Assembly (NCBI GenBank): GCA_942159475.1
Contig: OW804096.1
Coordinates: forward strand, 15,896,906-15,960,905
Origin: Sthenelais limicola
Lineage: Eukaryota; Annelida; Polychaeta; Phyllodocida; Sigalionidae
Length of the DNA stretch: 64,000 nucleotides
Reading direction: 5' to 3'
The notes under the pieces were generated by a model, which was not told the origin of the DNA, made no database searches, and saw nothing but the letters and a program-made list of their open reading frames with translations. The position numbers and the translations under genes were made by a program. Below are positions 23,261 to 33,773 of the stretch, piece after piece (within the stretch, counting starts at the first letter, position 1; each line of letters begins with the position of its first letter).

Positions 23261-24941
23261 CTACACATCCAGCGAAGCAAGTTGTATTTTTTATTTTTCA
23301 ATTGGCTAAAATCCTGACGGCTAGTTTTTAGTTGATACCATAATGGAACTAATATGTAATAACTTACAGGACGTTTTAACCCACATGTTTGCGATATACC
23401 TTATTTCCTTAAAAAGGCACCCCCAGCGAGTATGAGCAATTCTATAAGAAATGCGATATTTTGGTTGAAAAACACCAGCTCCTCCAAAGGTTTAAACACG
23501 TATCTATAAGATTATTTTCTTTGTTATTTTTGAATCCAGGTAAGAACAATTGCCTAGGGGGAAGTATTCTATGACATATTTTTCATAATTTTGTAATCAT
23601 GAGATGAACAAAATGTTCATTTTCGTTCCTGCACTACACATAAAAAATGAAGGATTTCCTATAGAAACAGCAGTTTAAAAATTATAGCCAGTACTTTTTT
23701 TTGAAAAACTCATCTTTGAGTTTTTCTTTACAAGTTATTTATATATCATTTATATTGATTTGAACGACTTGATGCGGCCGACGAAAATAATGTATTACTA
23801 ACCATGCGATTGTACATCTGAAAGCAGGGCTGTTTTCCTGACATTCAGGGGGTTCTGTCATATTTTTTTATATTCAGATCGAAGCATTTTGAGGGAGTTT
23901 GAGGGAGCTATGAGCTATCTAAAGCAGGGGCAAGTTTTTTTCTCTGTGTTGTTATTAGTCTTGTCATCAGTAGCCGTCATGCACTAATGGTCACGCTAGC
24001 TTGTCTGGCACTGGCTGGACAGCCAAAATAAAATCGTCCTTCAAAACGTTTAGATCAGTTGAGGTCATGGCACAGTGAGTAGCAGCAGTGTCTCCGTAGC
24101 ATTATGCATCCTCAGGAATGTGTTGTAAACGGTTTTGTAAACACAGGTGTCCTAAAATGGACAGTTTTGAGTACAGTTTTGTAAACGGCGCATTAACAGT
24201 GTACTGTCGAAAATTAAAATATCTTGAACGTTGATATATTCATTCATTGCTCTCATGGTGTTATTTATTAATTGAATGTGTTTGCAGGCTATCCTTAGAT
24301 ACTTACTACTTGTGCTTCCAATAATAAGAGAGTTGACGAGATAATAGGTGCCTTTACCCAGTGCGACCTCTGATAAAAGTTTATAAATGTATCCATCATC
24401 TAAGTTGACTATTACATTAAGCATCAGATGTTTTTATAAATGTATCTTTTCATTTTGTGAGAGATAATGCAGTTATTTAGTTACTGATTGTGTTGTCATG
24501 TTTTGATGTTCCTGTTAGGCAACAGGCCATTTTTCATTTATTTTTCCATAATTTTCACTATTATTTTAAGCCCTTTTTTTGGTTTTAATTCCCCTGATAT
24601 GAATTTATATAAAAATGCTAAAAGAGTTGAGTGGTCCTAAATATTCTTTTGCCGATTCTGGCCCAGGGCAAGGGTCAAATGGTATAAAATAATGGAAATG
24701 GCCAACTACATTGAGAAAATGAATTCAACATAAACATATACCATTCTCTAAACTCCACTTAAGCCCAGAGGGATTCCAATGCCGCACTTCCTCGGAAAGA
24801 AGCAAAGAAAGATCGAACAGACAAAACCAAGGTTAGTTTGAGATATATTTGACCTCGAAGGAGTTCAATAATGTTTGAATCCAAAGAGTTGTGTCCTAAC
24901 ATTATGTAAGCAATGAAAATTAATCACAGAAAGAAATAACT
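23261..24941. other. Gene-free AT-rich stretch
   Basis: Nothing beyond short uninformative ORFs was seen on either strand; no match to the repeats named elsewhere in this annotation. Confidence 0.4.
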
Positions 24942-25179
24942 AGGGTAGATTTTCAGAAAATGGACAATTGGCAGCTGTACACATTTAGTAAATTCTACTA
25001 AATTAAGGTGCAATCTGGTCAATACTAGGTAAATTGGAGTATATTCAGCATTGCGTTGATTCTAGCAATAAGTTCAGTTTAGGTTAAACTCTATTTTAAA
25101 CTTTATTTTCGTCTGAAATTTGGGTTATTTGAGAACATTGCCGAAGTTGAATTGTACATTTTCCAAAAATCTGACCCAC
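24942..25179 (+). mobile_element. MITE family A, copy 1
   Basis: The roughly 238-bp element has ends GGGTAGATTTTCAGAAAATG and TTCCAAAAATCTGACCCA. The interior contains CAATACTAGGTAAAT and TTTATTTTCGTCTGAAATTT. The flanks show CTAG on both sides, a possible target duplication. Non-coding. Confidence 0.8.
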
Positions 25180-25542
25180 CTAGGTCTCTTTCTTCCTAGT
25201 GGAATAACAATTGTATCTTCCCACTCGCTCGCATATATTATATAGCAAGTTTATATTAAGTTATATGCACACTCCATTCCAAAGGTGAAATGACAAGAGG
25301 ACTACCATAAACGTGGACAGCATAATTGTTTCTACCTGCTAAATGTGTTATCTAAAGTGCGCCTTATCTTGTTTAAACATACTTTCACCTCGATCGATAG
25401 CCAATTTGCAATGTCACTGCAATGTCATTGAAATTAAATTTGTGGAACTAAATGCCATAGTTTATGGTGAAATATTATCATAATTATCTTTAAATGCATG
25501 TTGAGATTGCTTCATCAATGCACAATTTTGATTTTCCTACAG

Positions 25543-26001
25543 CTTTGAACAAGTACCCTTCCAACATTAAAATGAAGGCAGATTTTTGCACTAGCGAGAT
25601 TGATATATGAACCTTTCTGCTTCAATTTTTAATTGTCATAAAGTATCTCAAAGAAAATCCATTTTGAATTTGTATTGTACCTCACTTATCACACCTCTAA
25701 AAAGGAATATGCATATATAAAATAAACACCTAATCGCATAATGTAATTTCATATAATGATATGTATATATAATGATTATGTCTCCAATATGAACGATTTA
25801 TACTAAACTAAACTAATTACTGAACATTGCCATGAAAAGACACAGAAATAACATACCAAGGAATGCACAGCTTCTAGTCAGCTCTCAACGAAGTCTCCTG
25901 CTGTTGGTCTCCGTGTGCTACAATGATTCTATATCGATATCACGCCTATAATATCACTGCGTAGATTGGTCACTGTGTGCACTGCACTGATAACAAACAC
26001 T
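25543..26001 (-). repeat. Orphan copy of the NLR gene 2 upstream region
   Basis: Two blocks match the region just upstream of NLR gene 2: TTCCAACATTAAAATGAAGG (25559; 33158) and CTCCTGCTGTTGGTCTCCGT with its flanks (25894; 33854). The greater spacing near NLR gene 2 is explained by a family A and a family B element inserted there. In both copies the minus strand carries GTATGTTA (25856 and 33810), which looks like a splice donor after a possible non-coding first exon. No NLR coding sequence follows this copy. Confidence 0.6.
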
Positions 26002-26019
26002 TCACCAGCCTACAGTATG

Positions 26020-26256
26020 TGGGTCAGATTTTCAGAAAATGTAAAATTGGCAGCTGGGCACATTTAGTAAACTCTGCTAAATTAGGCTGCAATTTGGTCA
26101 ATACTAGGTAAATTTGGGTATATTCGGCATTGCATTGATTCTAGCAATCTATTTGGCTAGGTTGAATTGAATTTTGAACTTTATTTTCGTATAAAATGTG
26201 AGTTATTTGAGAAGATTGGCGAATTTGTATTGTACATTTTCTGAAAATCTGACCCA
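26020..26256 (+). mobile_element. MITE family A, copy 2
   Basis: Near-complete copy with ends TGGGTCAGATTTTCAGAAAA and TTTTCTGAAAATCTGACCCA. ATGT lies on both flanks. Confidence 0.85.
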
Positions 26257-26640
26257 TGTATGGCAAAGTCTATGAAGTACAAAGTCTATACAAATGTTGA
26301 GGTAGAGAATGGAAGGGGGGGGGGAGAAGAAGAAAATATGTCTGACATTGCATAAACCTGCTCTCTGGCTTAATTAACATTGGTCAAAAACGAGGGAATA
26401 TTTTTAAACTTTTTGTTCCTTTCTTCTCATGGGTTAATTGTTAGTTGTTCCATAATTGCCAGGGGGATGTAGAATTATTGTTATGGAATTAAGTCTTGTA
26501 TATATTAGTCGTTATATCTTATTAGCTTGTTATATTCAAATCAGGTTAAAAAAAATTGAGGCATGAATTCATCTGTACAATTATTTGAATTTACATTATC
26601 TATAAAAATTCCACCACCTGCTTTACATTCTACGGATTAT

Positions 26641-26951
26641 ACATAGATTTCACTGATGTCACGGCCGTCGCCATTTTCAGGGTCTCGTTAGATGGCTATG
26701 TATGCTGCGTTTTCTGGCTGTTTTAACCTTTCTGGCTGTTTTAACCTTTTCCAGTTTTAATGTGCCTCAACAAACCCCTCTTGATAGGTTAGATAACCTT
26801 CCTTTAGTGTATTATCCAAATATCCACTATTGTGAGGTTTATCAACTTTGTTTTGCTAACCACGCCGTAGACGGCAAGGTTAGGGTTGAGCCGGATATGG
26901 TGGCCACAGTGATACCCCAGCCACCCGGGTGACGTCATGTGAAATCTATGT
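26641..26951. mobile_element. 311-bp TIR element with TGACGTCA-like termini
   Basis: The left end ACATAGATTTCACTGATGTC is matched inverted by the right end, reading ACATAGATTTCACATGACGT. Each terminal repeat holds a cAMP-response-element-like TGA.GTCA. Inside is a short direct repeat, TTCTGGCTGTTTTAACCTTT, twice. The ORF 26702-26932 shows no domain and is taken as chance. Confidence 0.6.
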
Positions 26952-27362
26952 ATATATAAGTCAGTACAAATTGATTATGTTATTATAAAGATTTGTGAAT
27001 AAGTTTTCTGAAAATATATTTGTTCTGTTGAGGGGGAGAGTGTTGAGGAGTGTGGGGTTTTCCAGTTTTATTAAATTGTCTTGGTAAAATCCACATGGAA
27101 TAAATCTCCAGAACATTTTACTATCTCGATTATTTTCTTCCAGAAGGTTTCTGTAATAATTATCTTTGTTTTGCACTTTTTACACACAATGTCCACTAAG
27201 GAGATATAGGACTCAACCCAGTCACCACCATGCCTTAAAACGATTGGATTCTGGGCCTGGCAGAAAACAATCTGGAAACTTAAGATAACTATTAAAATCC
27301 CTACACATTTTCTCGTGGATTTGTTAGAAATTTGCTAGAAACAGTATATATATATATATATT

Positions 27363-27755
27363 TGTAGTATTTCCACTCCACTGTGTAGCCGTCCATAAAG
27401 GACTGGTTTACCTTTCCACCAATAGAGGTGCCCTGCGCTTGGGCTGTGTATTTACACATTGATAATCTTTAATACTCTATTTCCCCTGACCTTGATATAT
27501 GAAAACCTTTCATATATACTCTTCTAGAGTGGTCTGCCTATTATATTCACTAAATACTGTATGCTGTGTATTATGCTTTACACTGTGTTTCTACAGCTAC
27601 TTTGTGTTACTACCGTCTACTTTAGTTGTGAGAGAGACAACCCTATCCGGGGAGCCTGATACCATCGCCGTTGTACAGACTGTGAATTAAACAGACATTC
27701 AGGGAATTGTGCCTTGTTAAGTTGTTTATTCTAGTTAAGACTGCGAATCACTACA
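27363..27755. mobile_element. Solo LTR
   Basis: 393 bp starting TGTAGTATTTCC and ending GAATCACTACA (TGTAG...CTACA), flanked on both sides by TATT, a likely 4-bp target duplication. It interrupts a stretch of block B that is continuous in block A. There is no internal retroviral-like coding region, so it most likely arose by recombination between the two LTRs. The ORF 27499-27690 lies inside it and is not a gene. Confidence 0.7.
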
Positions 27756-27883
27756 TATTGTTTTATCCCATAGGTGCTCTAAAGAAGGGGATGAGGGGAA
27801 AGATATGTTTTTAGGTTTATTCTGCCTGGCAATTTGTTTTGTCAGAAGACAGCCTTGTAATTAATAAACAAATTCCAACTCTA

Positions 27884-28650
27884 CATGTGGTCGATTCTAA
27901 TGAAATGGTCCCAAATGGGAAAATGTCATTTTTACAAGTTGTCCTTCAATAGGTCTTTCCCTTGAAAATAACCTTCCAACCCAAATATTAAATATATTAT
28001 TCCTAAAATGAATTAAGATTACATGGAAATGTTTGTTCATTTATCCATATATGCCAAGAGTGTCTTGAAGAATAATCCATGAAAAAATGTTGTACTAAAA
28101 TCTAGGATTAAATACGCAGACGAAGACAGAAATTAAAAACCTAATATGGCTGTTACCGTCCGTGATCTGGTCTGTAATTAACTGAGAAATCATCCAATGA
28201 ATTATGTGTATGTGTTTGATGAAAGGTGGACTCATGAGTGTATTGAAACAGGTAGAAAAAATTCTATCAATATTTATTATTATTCTAAAGGTCTATGTTT
28301 CCAAAGTGGGGAAGTTTTCTGTCCGTCACCGTCCATGGCAGCCCCCGTCAACGTCCATGACGGTATTTTCATAATGATCCCATGAGTGTAGGATTGTTTT
28401 CCATACCATGCGAAAAGGCTTGTTGTCGTCTTTGGAATCATGTAAAATGGTAATCATTTTATTTTTCTATAAATGAATGAAATGACAACAAATATCTTTG
28501 TGACCATCACCGTCCACAACGCAATATATTTTGGAGTATATTTTCAAACATAAGAAACACAGTTTCAGGGTATACTAGTAATTTCATTTAATTCCAATGA
28601 CCATTCTAAAAATACCCATTTGGAACCGTTTCATGAGAATCAACCACATT
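27884..28650. mobile_element. TIR element with CCGTCCATGAC words
   Basis: The 34-bp terminal repeats start TGTGGTCGATTCTAATGAAA on the left and read TGTGGTTGATTCTCATGAAA from the other strand on the right. The segment is absent from block A, which confirms an insertion. Inside, CCGTCC-type words occur near 28155, 28330, 28350 (CAACGTCCATGACGG) and 28509. No transposase ORF. Confidence 0.7.
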
Positions 28651-28728
28651 CTTAATCTCAAGTTGGTAGAAATCCTATCTAAGTCAAGTATGAAGCAAGA
28701 GGAACAAGCTCTTAGTGTCACAGCTAGT

Positions 28729-28734
28729 TTTATT
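28729..28734 (-). promoter_or_regulatory. Candidate poly(A) signal AATAAA for NLR gene 2
   Basis: AATAAA on the minus strand about 145 bp past the stop codon, conserved with 2530-2535 in block A. Confidence 0.5.
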
Positions 28735-28878
28735 ATGAACTCTTTGACAACAATATACTTATAACTTTAGTTATAACCCGGAGATTGTATAGCATGTAAG
28801 CCAAGCTTAAACCAAGATCCAAAAACTGTTTGTTAATAAAATAATACATGCTAGTAATAGCGACATGCATTGATGTTT

Positions 28879-31800
28879 TTAGCAACAATATTCCAAATCT
28901 GGCAAGCTTGACAATAACAACTTCCTTGACAGGACCTTGTTAATGGGTGCCCTAACTATCTGCTTGACCTCTAGGGTATGGGAAATATCATAGTCAGTGT
29001 TTCTGTAATCTTGTAAACGATCAACACCGATATATTTCAAATGCTTGGCTCTTTTCAGTCCATCATTGAGGTGTGTCATGCTGGCCTTACTCAACTGGCA
29101 CCAAGATAATTCAAGACTGATGAGTGTAGAGGATGTTTTGATACATCGTGCAAGTGCCATCATCCCTTCTTCACCAATACAAGACTTCCCCATATCAAGA
29201 TGTTTAATTGACCTATTGGAATGCATACGCAGGAAAAAGTCGCGATAACCATGAGAGGTGATATTTCTGCCACATAGTGCCAGTGTCTGAAGTTTGGAAT
29301 TTTTCTCAAGAGCTGTACCAAGGTCTTGTATCCCTTTGTTAGTCAACCCGCACTCAGATAGTCTCAGGTTTTCAATTTTGCCATCAGCTTCAAGACAATG
29401 TACAATAGATTGAAAGCATTTCTCTGATATTTGCATACATACCAGATCTAACACTTGGAGTGGATTATCTGGATGTCCACAAAGGGATAGAGAACCTTCA
29501 GTAAACTCTACAAAATGAAGTTGGACAACTCTCAGGCTCTGAGCAAGGTTTTGCAGACATTGAGACAAATCATGGCCACTTGCCATATGTACTTGACAAA
29601 TTATAAGACGTGTCAGAGAAGAAAATGCTCCAATTGACTGAAATATGAGTTTTCCTGCTTGTTGTGTGATGCTGAATCTATTGCCAATGAATTGCAATAT
29701 CCTAAAAGGTTCACGATTCTCAAGTGCAACCACAACATTGGCAAATTGTTTTGTTATAGTGTCTGATGACGGATTCTGTTTGTACAGCAGTTTGAACTTG
29801 GGTTGAAAAGGATTTCCCAAAGTTTCGCGAGAGAAGTATGTATTTTCATCACACTGACCATTTCCTACATCGGTTTCGTTCAAAAGTTTCACATCAGTAG
29901 ACATTAAATACAAAATATATGGGGTTTCATTGAACACAGCCACAGTTGTCTCATTGAAGTTGGTTGGGTTTTGGCTCAAGTCAATCGATGTTAGATTAGG
30001 ACAGGAGGCAGCCAGCTGACTGAGACCTTCAAGACATGCTGTTGTCATGCTGGGATTGTCACGGAGATGCAGCTCTTGCAAGCTCTTGGAGGCCCTTAGA
30101 ATTCCGTGAAGTTTTGCTATGTCTTGATCATTCAGCCCAGCTCCATTCAGACTCACTTTTCCTATTGACCTCAAGTTACTACATGTATCTATAGCTCGAG
30201 TTGTTCCAGGAGATATGCCAGGAAAGGGATAGGACAATGAGGATACCCTATTTTCATCCAGGACAACTTGGCAGTCTGCCACATGTTGGAACTTACTGGA
30301 AAGGGCATTTCCACCCTTGTTTCCAATGAAATTAGTGCTTAAATCAATATGCTGCCAATTATTGTTGGAACACTTTGATAAAAGGTCTGCTGTTATGTCA
30401 CCGATAAAATTGTCTTTCATGTACAGGTGATGGAGATTAGAATCTTCTCTGATTCCTGTAAACAGACCAAATGTGTCATCATCTTGTATCAGGTTCTTTG
30501 ACAAGTCCAGTGTCTCAATTGACTTATTTTCAGCAAGCATATCACCAATCTTTGATAGGTGAATATGATCAAATTCATTTCCTGTCAGTCCCAGGTACTT
30601 CACCAACTTATTTTGAGCCAGGAAATCACTGAGCATTTTTATTGATGTTTCATCAAGAAGGCAGTTTTCAAGAGAAATTTTGTTCAAGGTGTTGCATGCC
30701 TGGCACGTAAACATGACAGCCTTCACATCAAGTGCTGTCAGGGGAAATGACATTAGGTGTAACATTCCATCTCTAATGACCACCTCTGCAGCCTTCTTAG
30801 CAATCTTTAGGGATTGGCTCTCATGGGCAATTTGGCAAAGTTGGGTGAGTGGCTGGTGCTCAAAAAACATCTTTGTGTGTTTTAGTATTCTATCCAAGCA
30901 TCTGAGTAGGATGTCACATAGTAAATGCCTAGACTCCTGAGTACTGGCTCTTATTGGAAAGTTTTCCATGAATTCCTTTGGCTTCTTATCAAAATACATA
31001 CCAAATGCATAGAGAAGGACCATCATCAATGAATCCTCCTGGGAAATATCCTCAAGAGTCTCTTCAATAACAAGGTGATCTATGTCTTTGCATGAAACTA
31101 GGTGAATTGCAGCAAGAAGTTCTTGAGCTGAGAGATGAAAAAACTCAAAGCATTCCCCAGTACATGTAAGGATCCCTGTCTTTATGGCGTTCTCAATATC
31201 ATCAGCTTTCAAATCCACATCATGAAGGTCATCTTTTGTGAAAACCAACTTTGCAAGGCCACTTTCAGCTCTGTATGTGATAATTCCCCTAAATGCTAAA
31301 TGAGCCAGTTTAGGAAAAAATGACTTATTCTCCATTTGAGCAAGGGCATTGTCAGCTTTTCTCACTGTGTAATGGTTGAAGATGTAGCTCTGCAAACGAG
31401 TGTAGGTGGATACTTGCTCATCTGTTATGTGTGCATCGTTATTGAGAAGTTTTGTCAGCTGAGTGCAGTAATAGGTGACTGAGCAAACTGACATCAGAAC
31501 TGGGTTTTTAACCAGAAATGACTGGATATCTTGGTGCCTCTTGGTGTACTTCTGTCTTGCATATTCCTTAATACTCCCTTGAGTGAGGCCTAAAATCTCA
31601 TATAGACCCCAAGATTCAAAGTACCTTGGAAGATCCATAAAAGGCCTAGAAGTGCAGAGGATAGCACATTTTGGCAGTAAAAATCCCCTCAGTAAGCTTA
31701 GAATAAGTATTCTTGGATCTGCTTCTTGCTTCACACTTTTCACTGAGTTTTGTTTGTTTATCGATTCGAGTTCTGGTAGAATGCTAACGATTTCATCAAG

Positions 31801-33099
31801 ACCATCCAAAGCGATTAGCACATTTTCACCTTCAGTGTGCTCCAACCACTGCCATGGAAGTTTCATCCCATCAACCCTGTAAAGATTCTCAGATGTCAGG
31901 AGTTCTTGTAATGATATTTTGATGTTCCTTCTAAAAAGTATGCGAAGCGGTATGACAAACAAAAGTTTAATGTCTTTGGCACATCTACCTAGCGACCATT
32001 CCCTTGAGCACCACTGAATTAATGTTGTTTTGCCTATGCCTGCTCGACCAATAATGACGTTTGTGTATTTTTCTGATTTACTGTTTGCCTGAGCAAAAAT
32101 ATCTCTAGCCTGAACTCGTTTTCCACTGTCTCCTTCAAGAAATCTTTGATAGTCACTGAAAATATTGGTGTCACGTTGTTGCAACTCATTCATTACAGTA
32201 GGCTCTTTGTTTCTCACCAGTCTCAACTGAACAAAATTCTCTTCTAAATCCTGTGGAATATCAGATTTTGTTTCTGTGGTGTGGATCTTCTTTTGTTGAT
32301 ATCCTTTGATTAATGCTTCCCTGAAAGGTTTTATACAGAAATCTCTGTCATCTGCAGAAGGTTTTTCGCCAAAGATCTGCATGAATAATTCTGGGTAAAT
32401 TCCACCAATTGCATTCTTCATCAAATCACATGTATGTGAGTATCCTCCGTTGCATTTCCTAACTGCCACATGAACCATTACCGAAACTTTCTCCTTTCTA
32501 GTCACCTTACTTGTAATAACATCAATATCATCTGGACTCAGACCCTCGGATATCAAATCTAGAATGACATCAGGTTCATCTATGTCGTTCAACATCATTG
32601 GTAAACTTTGTTTGAATTTGTTTGCCAGTGAATTATCCATATCATCATCTTCTGCTGTCTGCATATTGGCAGTTGCATCCTGGGCAAGGAGTGCATCAGT
32701 GCTTGGATCATTCTTATTTTCTCCTTGAAGTTCCTCAGGCTTTCCTCGATCACTGTCCTTTTCATTAATGTCTTCTGTTGTAATGTTCAATGTCTCTTCC
32801 TTTGAACTGGGACTAATTACTCTAGCTCTATCCAACAAACAACTGTCCTCTTGAGTTAGTGATTCACTTGGATCAGATTGATTGGCCAAAACTACTGGAG
32901 TATCATCTAGGACTGGGCATGCTGTTGTCTCACTGTCATTCAATGAGCTGTGGCTATCTGTCTGTATGAGCTTTTCGGTGTTTGCAGATCCATTGCCGAT
33001 GCCAGCTGTACATTTATGGATTGCAAAGATCACATTCTCTACTGTTCCTAGTCTTGATATGATATCCTTGTTCTCTTCTTGGTGTTCTTTGAACACCAT
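28879..33099 (-). CDS. NLR immune receptor 2 (CARD-like, NACHT, leucine-rich repeats)
   Basis: A 1406-residue protein, intronless over its whole length and closely similar to NLR gene 1. From the ATG at 33099: short N-terminus; acidic linker; CARD-like death fold at about 156-247; NACHT with Walker A GRAGIGKTT (351-359) and Walker B ALDGLDE (430-436); FHLSAQE motif; leucine-rich repeats; C-terminus EYCC. Two parts of the repeat region differ sharply from gene 1 while their flanks are almost identical. It lacks a 7-residue stretch (FMDKLPT) that gene 1 has before the NACHT domain. The N-terminus before EENKD is unrelated to gene 1, so the start is less certain: the true beginning could lie in an upstream exon. 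Expected role: cytosolic pattern sensor, inferred from the family. Confidence 0.88.
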   Translation of the reverse strand: MVFKEHQEENKDIISRLGTVENVIFAIHKCTAGIGNGSANTEKLIQTDSHSSLNDSETTACPVLDDTPVVLANQSDPSESLTQEDSCLLDRARVISPSSKEETLNITTEDINEKDSDRGKPEELQGENKNDPSTDALLAQDATANMQTAEDDDMDNSLANKFKQSLPMMLNDIDEPDVILDLISEGLSPDDIDVITSKVTRKEKVSVMVHVAVRKCNGGYSHTCDLMKNAIGGIYPELFMQIFGEKPSADDRDFCIKPFREALIKGYQQKKIHTTETKSDIPQDLEENFVQLRLVRNKEPTVMNELQQRDTNIFSDYQRFLEGDSGKRVQARDIFAQANSKSEKYTNVIIGRAGIGKTTLIQWCSREWSLGRCAKDIKLLFVIPLRILFRRNIKISLQELLTSENLYRVDGMKLPWQWLEHTEGENVLIALDGLDEIVSILPELESINKQNSVKSVKQEADPRILILSLLRGFLLPKCAILCTSRPFMDLPRYFESWGLYEILGLTQGSIKEYARQKYTKRHQDIQSFLVKNPVLMSVCSVTYYCTQLTKLLNNDAHITDEQVSTYTRLQSYIFNHYTVRKADNALAQMENKSFFPKLAHLAFRGIITYRAESGLAKLVFTKDDLHDVDLKADDIENAIKTGILTCTGECFEFFHLSAQELLAAIHLVSCKDIDHLVIEETLEDISQEDSLMMVLLYAFGMYFDKKPKEFMENFPIRASTQESRHLLCDILLRCLDRILKHTKMFFEHQPLTQLCQIAHESQSLKIAKKAAEVVIRDGMLHLMSFPLTALDVKAVMFTCQACNTLNKISLENCLLDETSIKMLSDFLAQNKLVKYLGLTGNEFDHIHLSKIGDMLAENKSIETLDLSKNLIQDDDTFGLFTGIREDSNLHHLYMKDNFIGDITADLLSKCSNNNWQHIDLSTNFIGNKGGNALSSKFQHVADCQVVLDENRVSSLSYPFPGISPGTTRAIDTCSNLRSIGKVSLNGAGLNDQDIAKLHGILRASKSLQELHLRDNPSMTTACLEGLSQLAASCPNLTSIDLSQNPTNFNETTVAVFNETPYILYLMSTDVKLLNETDVGNGQCDENTYFSRETLGNPFQPKFKLLYKQNPSSDTITKQFANVVVALENREPFRILQFIGNRFSITQQAGKLIFQSIGAFSSLTRLIICQVHMASGHDLSQCLQNLAQSLRVVQLHFVEFTEGSLSLCGHPDNPLQVLDLVCMQISEKCFQSIVHCLEADGKIENLRLSECGLTNKGIQDLGTALEKNSKLQTLALCGRNITSHGYRDFFLRMHSNRSIKHLDMGKSCIGEEGMMALARCIKTSSTLISLELSWCQLSKASMTHLNDGLKRAKHLKYIGVDRLQDYRNTDYDISHTLEVKQIVRAPINKVLSRKLLLSSLPDLEYCC

Positions 33100-33367
33100 C
33101 AAATAGTTTATCCATGGGCAATTTTGTTATTCCGAAAATGTTGAACAAATATTCTTCCAACATTAAAATGAAGGCAGATCTTTCCACTTACACTGCTCCA
33201 TATATATGTAAAACTATGTAACCATACATAATTGGGACAATCTCTGGGATTTCCAGTTTTTTGTCAAAGGGTCGTGAGAACCACACAGACTGTCCCGTAT
33301 CTTATAAAATGATATGTGATTGGTCATAGAGTAATTAATTAAATATACTCCTTATGATAACCACATA

Positions 33368-33607
33368 TGGGTCAGATCGTCAGAAAATGTACAATTCACC
33401 TTCACCAATCATCTCAAATTACCCAAATTTAAGAGAACAGTGACTTTCAAAATACAGTTTTACACGATGAAAGAGAACATTTGGGAAATTAACACAATGC
33501 CAAATATACTATGGTGTAACTATTATTCATAATTTTTCCGTCGAATTTAGCAGAAGTTAGCAAATTTATTGATCTGCCGATTGTACATTTACTGGAAATC
33601 TGACACA
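33368..33607 (-). mobile_element. MITE family A, copy 3
   Basis: Minus-oriented copy with ends TGGGTCAGATCGTCAGAAAA and TTACTGGAAATCTGACACA. It is absent from the orphan copy at 25543-26001, so it inserted after that duplication or was lost there. Confidence 0.8.
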
Positions 33608-33639
33608 TAATATATGAATAGAGTCTTGAAATTTGTGAC

Positions 33640-33773
33640 ATGTTTTAGAAAAATAAGTCACAAGTTGCAAAAAATGGATTTTGAAGTACATAATCATATT
33701 CAAAAAGAAATCAGGCCGATTCCAATGATAATAGACCATTTTTGTGACTTGTGACTCATTTCCCGGTGAAACA
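33640..33773. mobile_element. Family B internal-deletion derivative
   Basis: It keeps both family B ends (AAATAAGTCACAAGTTGC and GTGACTTGTGACTCATTTCC) but only about 134 bp in all, so most of the usual 400-bp interior is missing. A step toward a very short MITE. Confidence 0.7.

Larger units (their letters stand above)
27263..33080. repeat. Segmental duplication, block B (with NLR gene 2)
   Basis: Direct-orientation paralogue of 2145-7679. It carries two insertions lacking in block A (solo LTR at 27363-27755 and a TIR element at 27884-28650) and lacks block A's word-rich insertion. Homology ends at TTGTTCTCTTCTT, a few codons into the NLR coding region. Confidence 0.85.
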
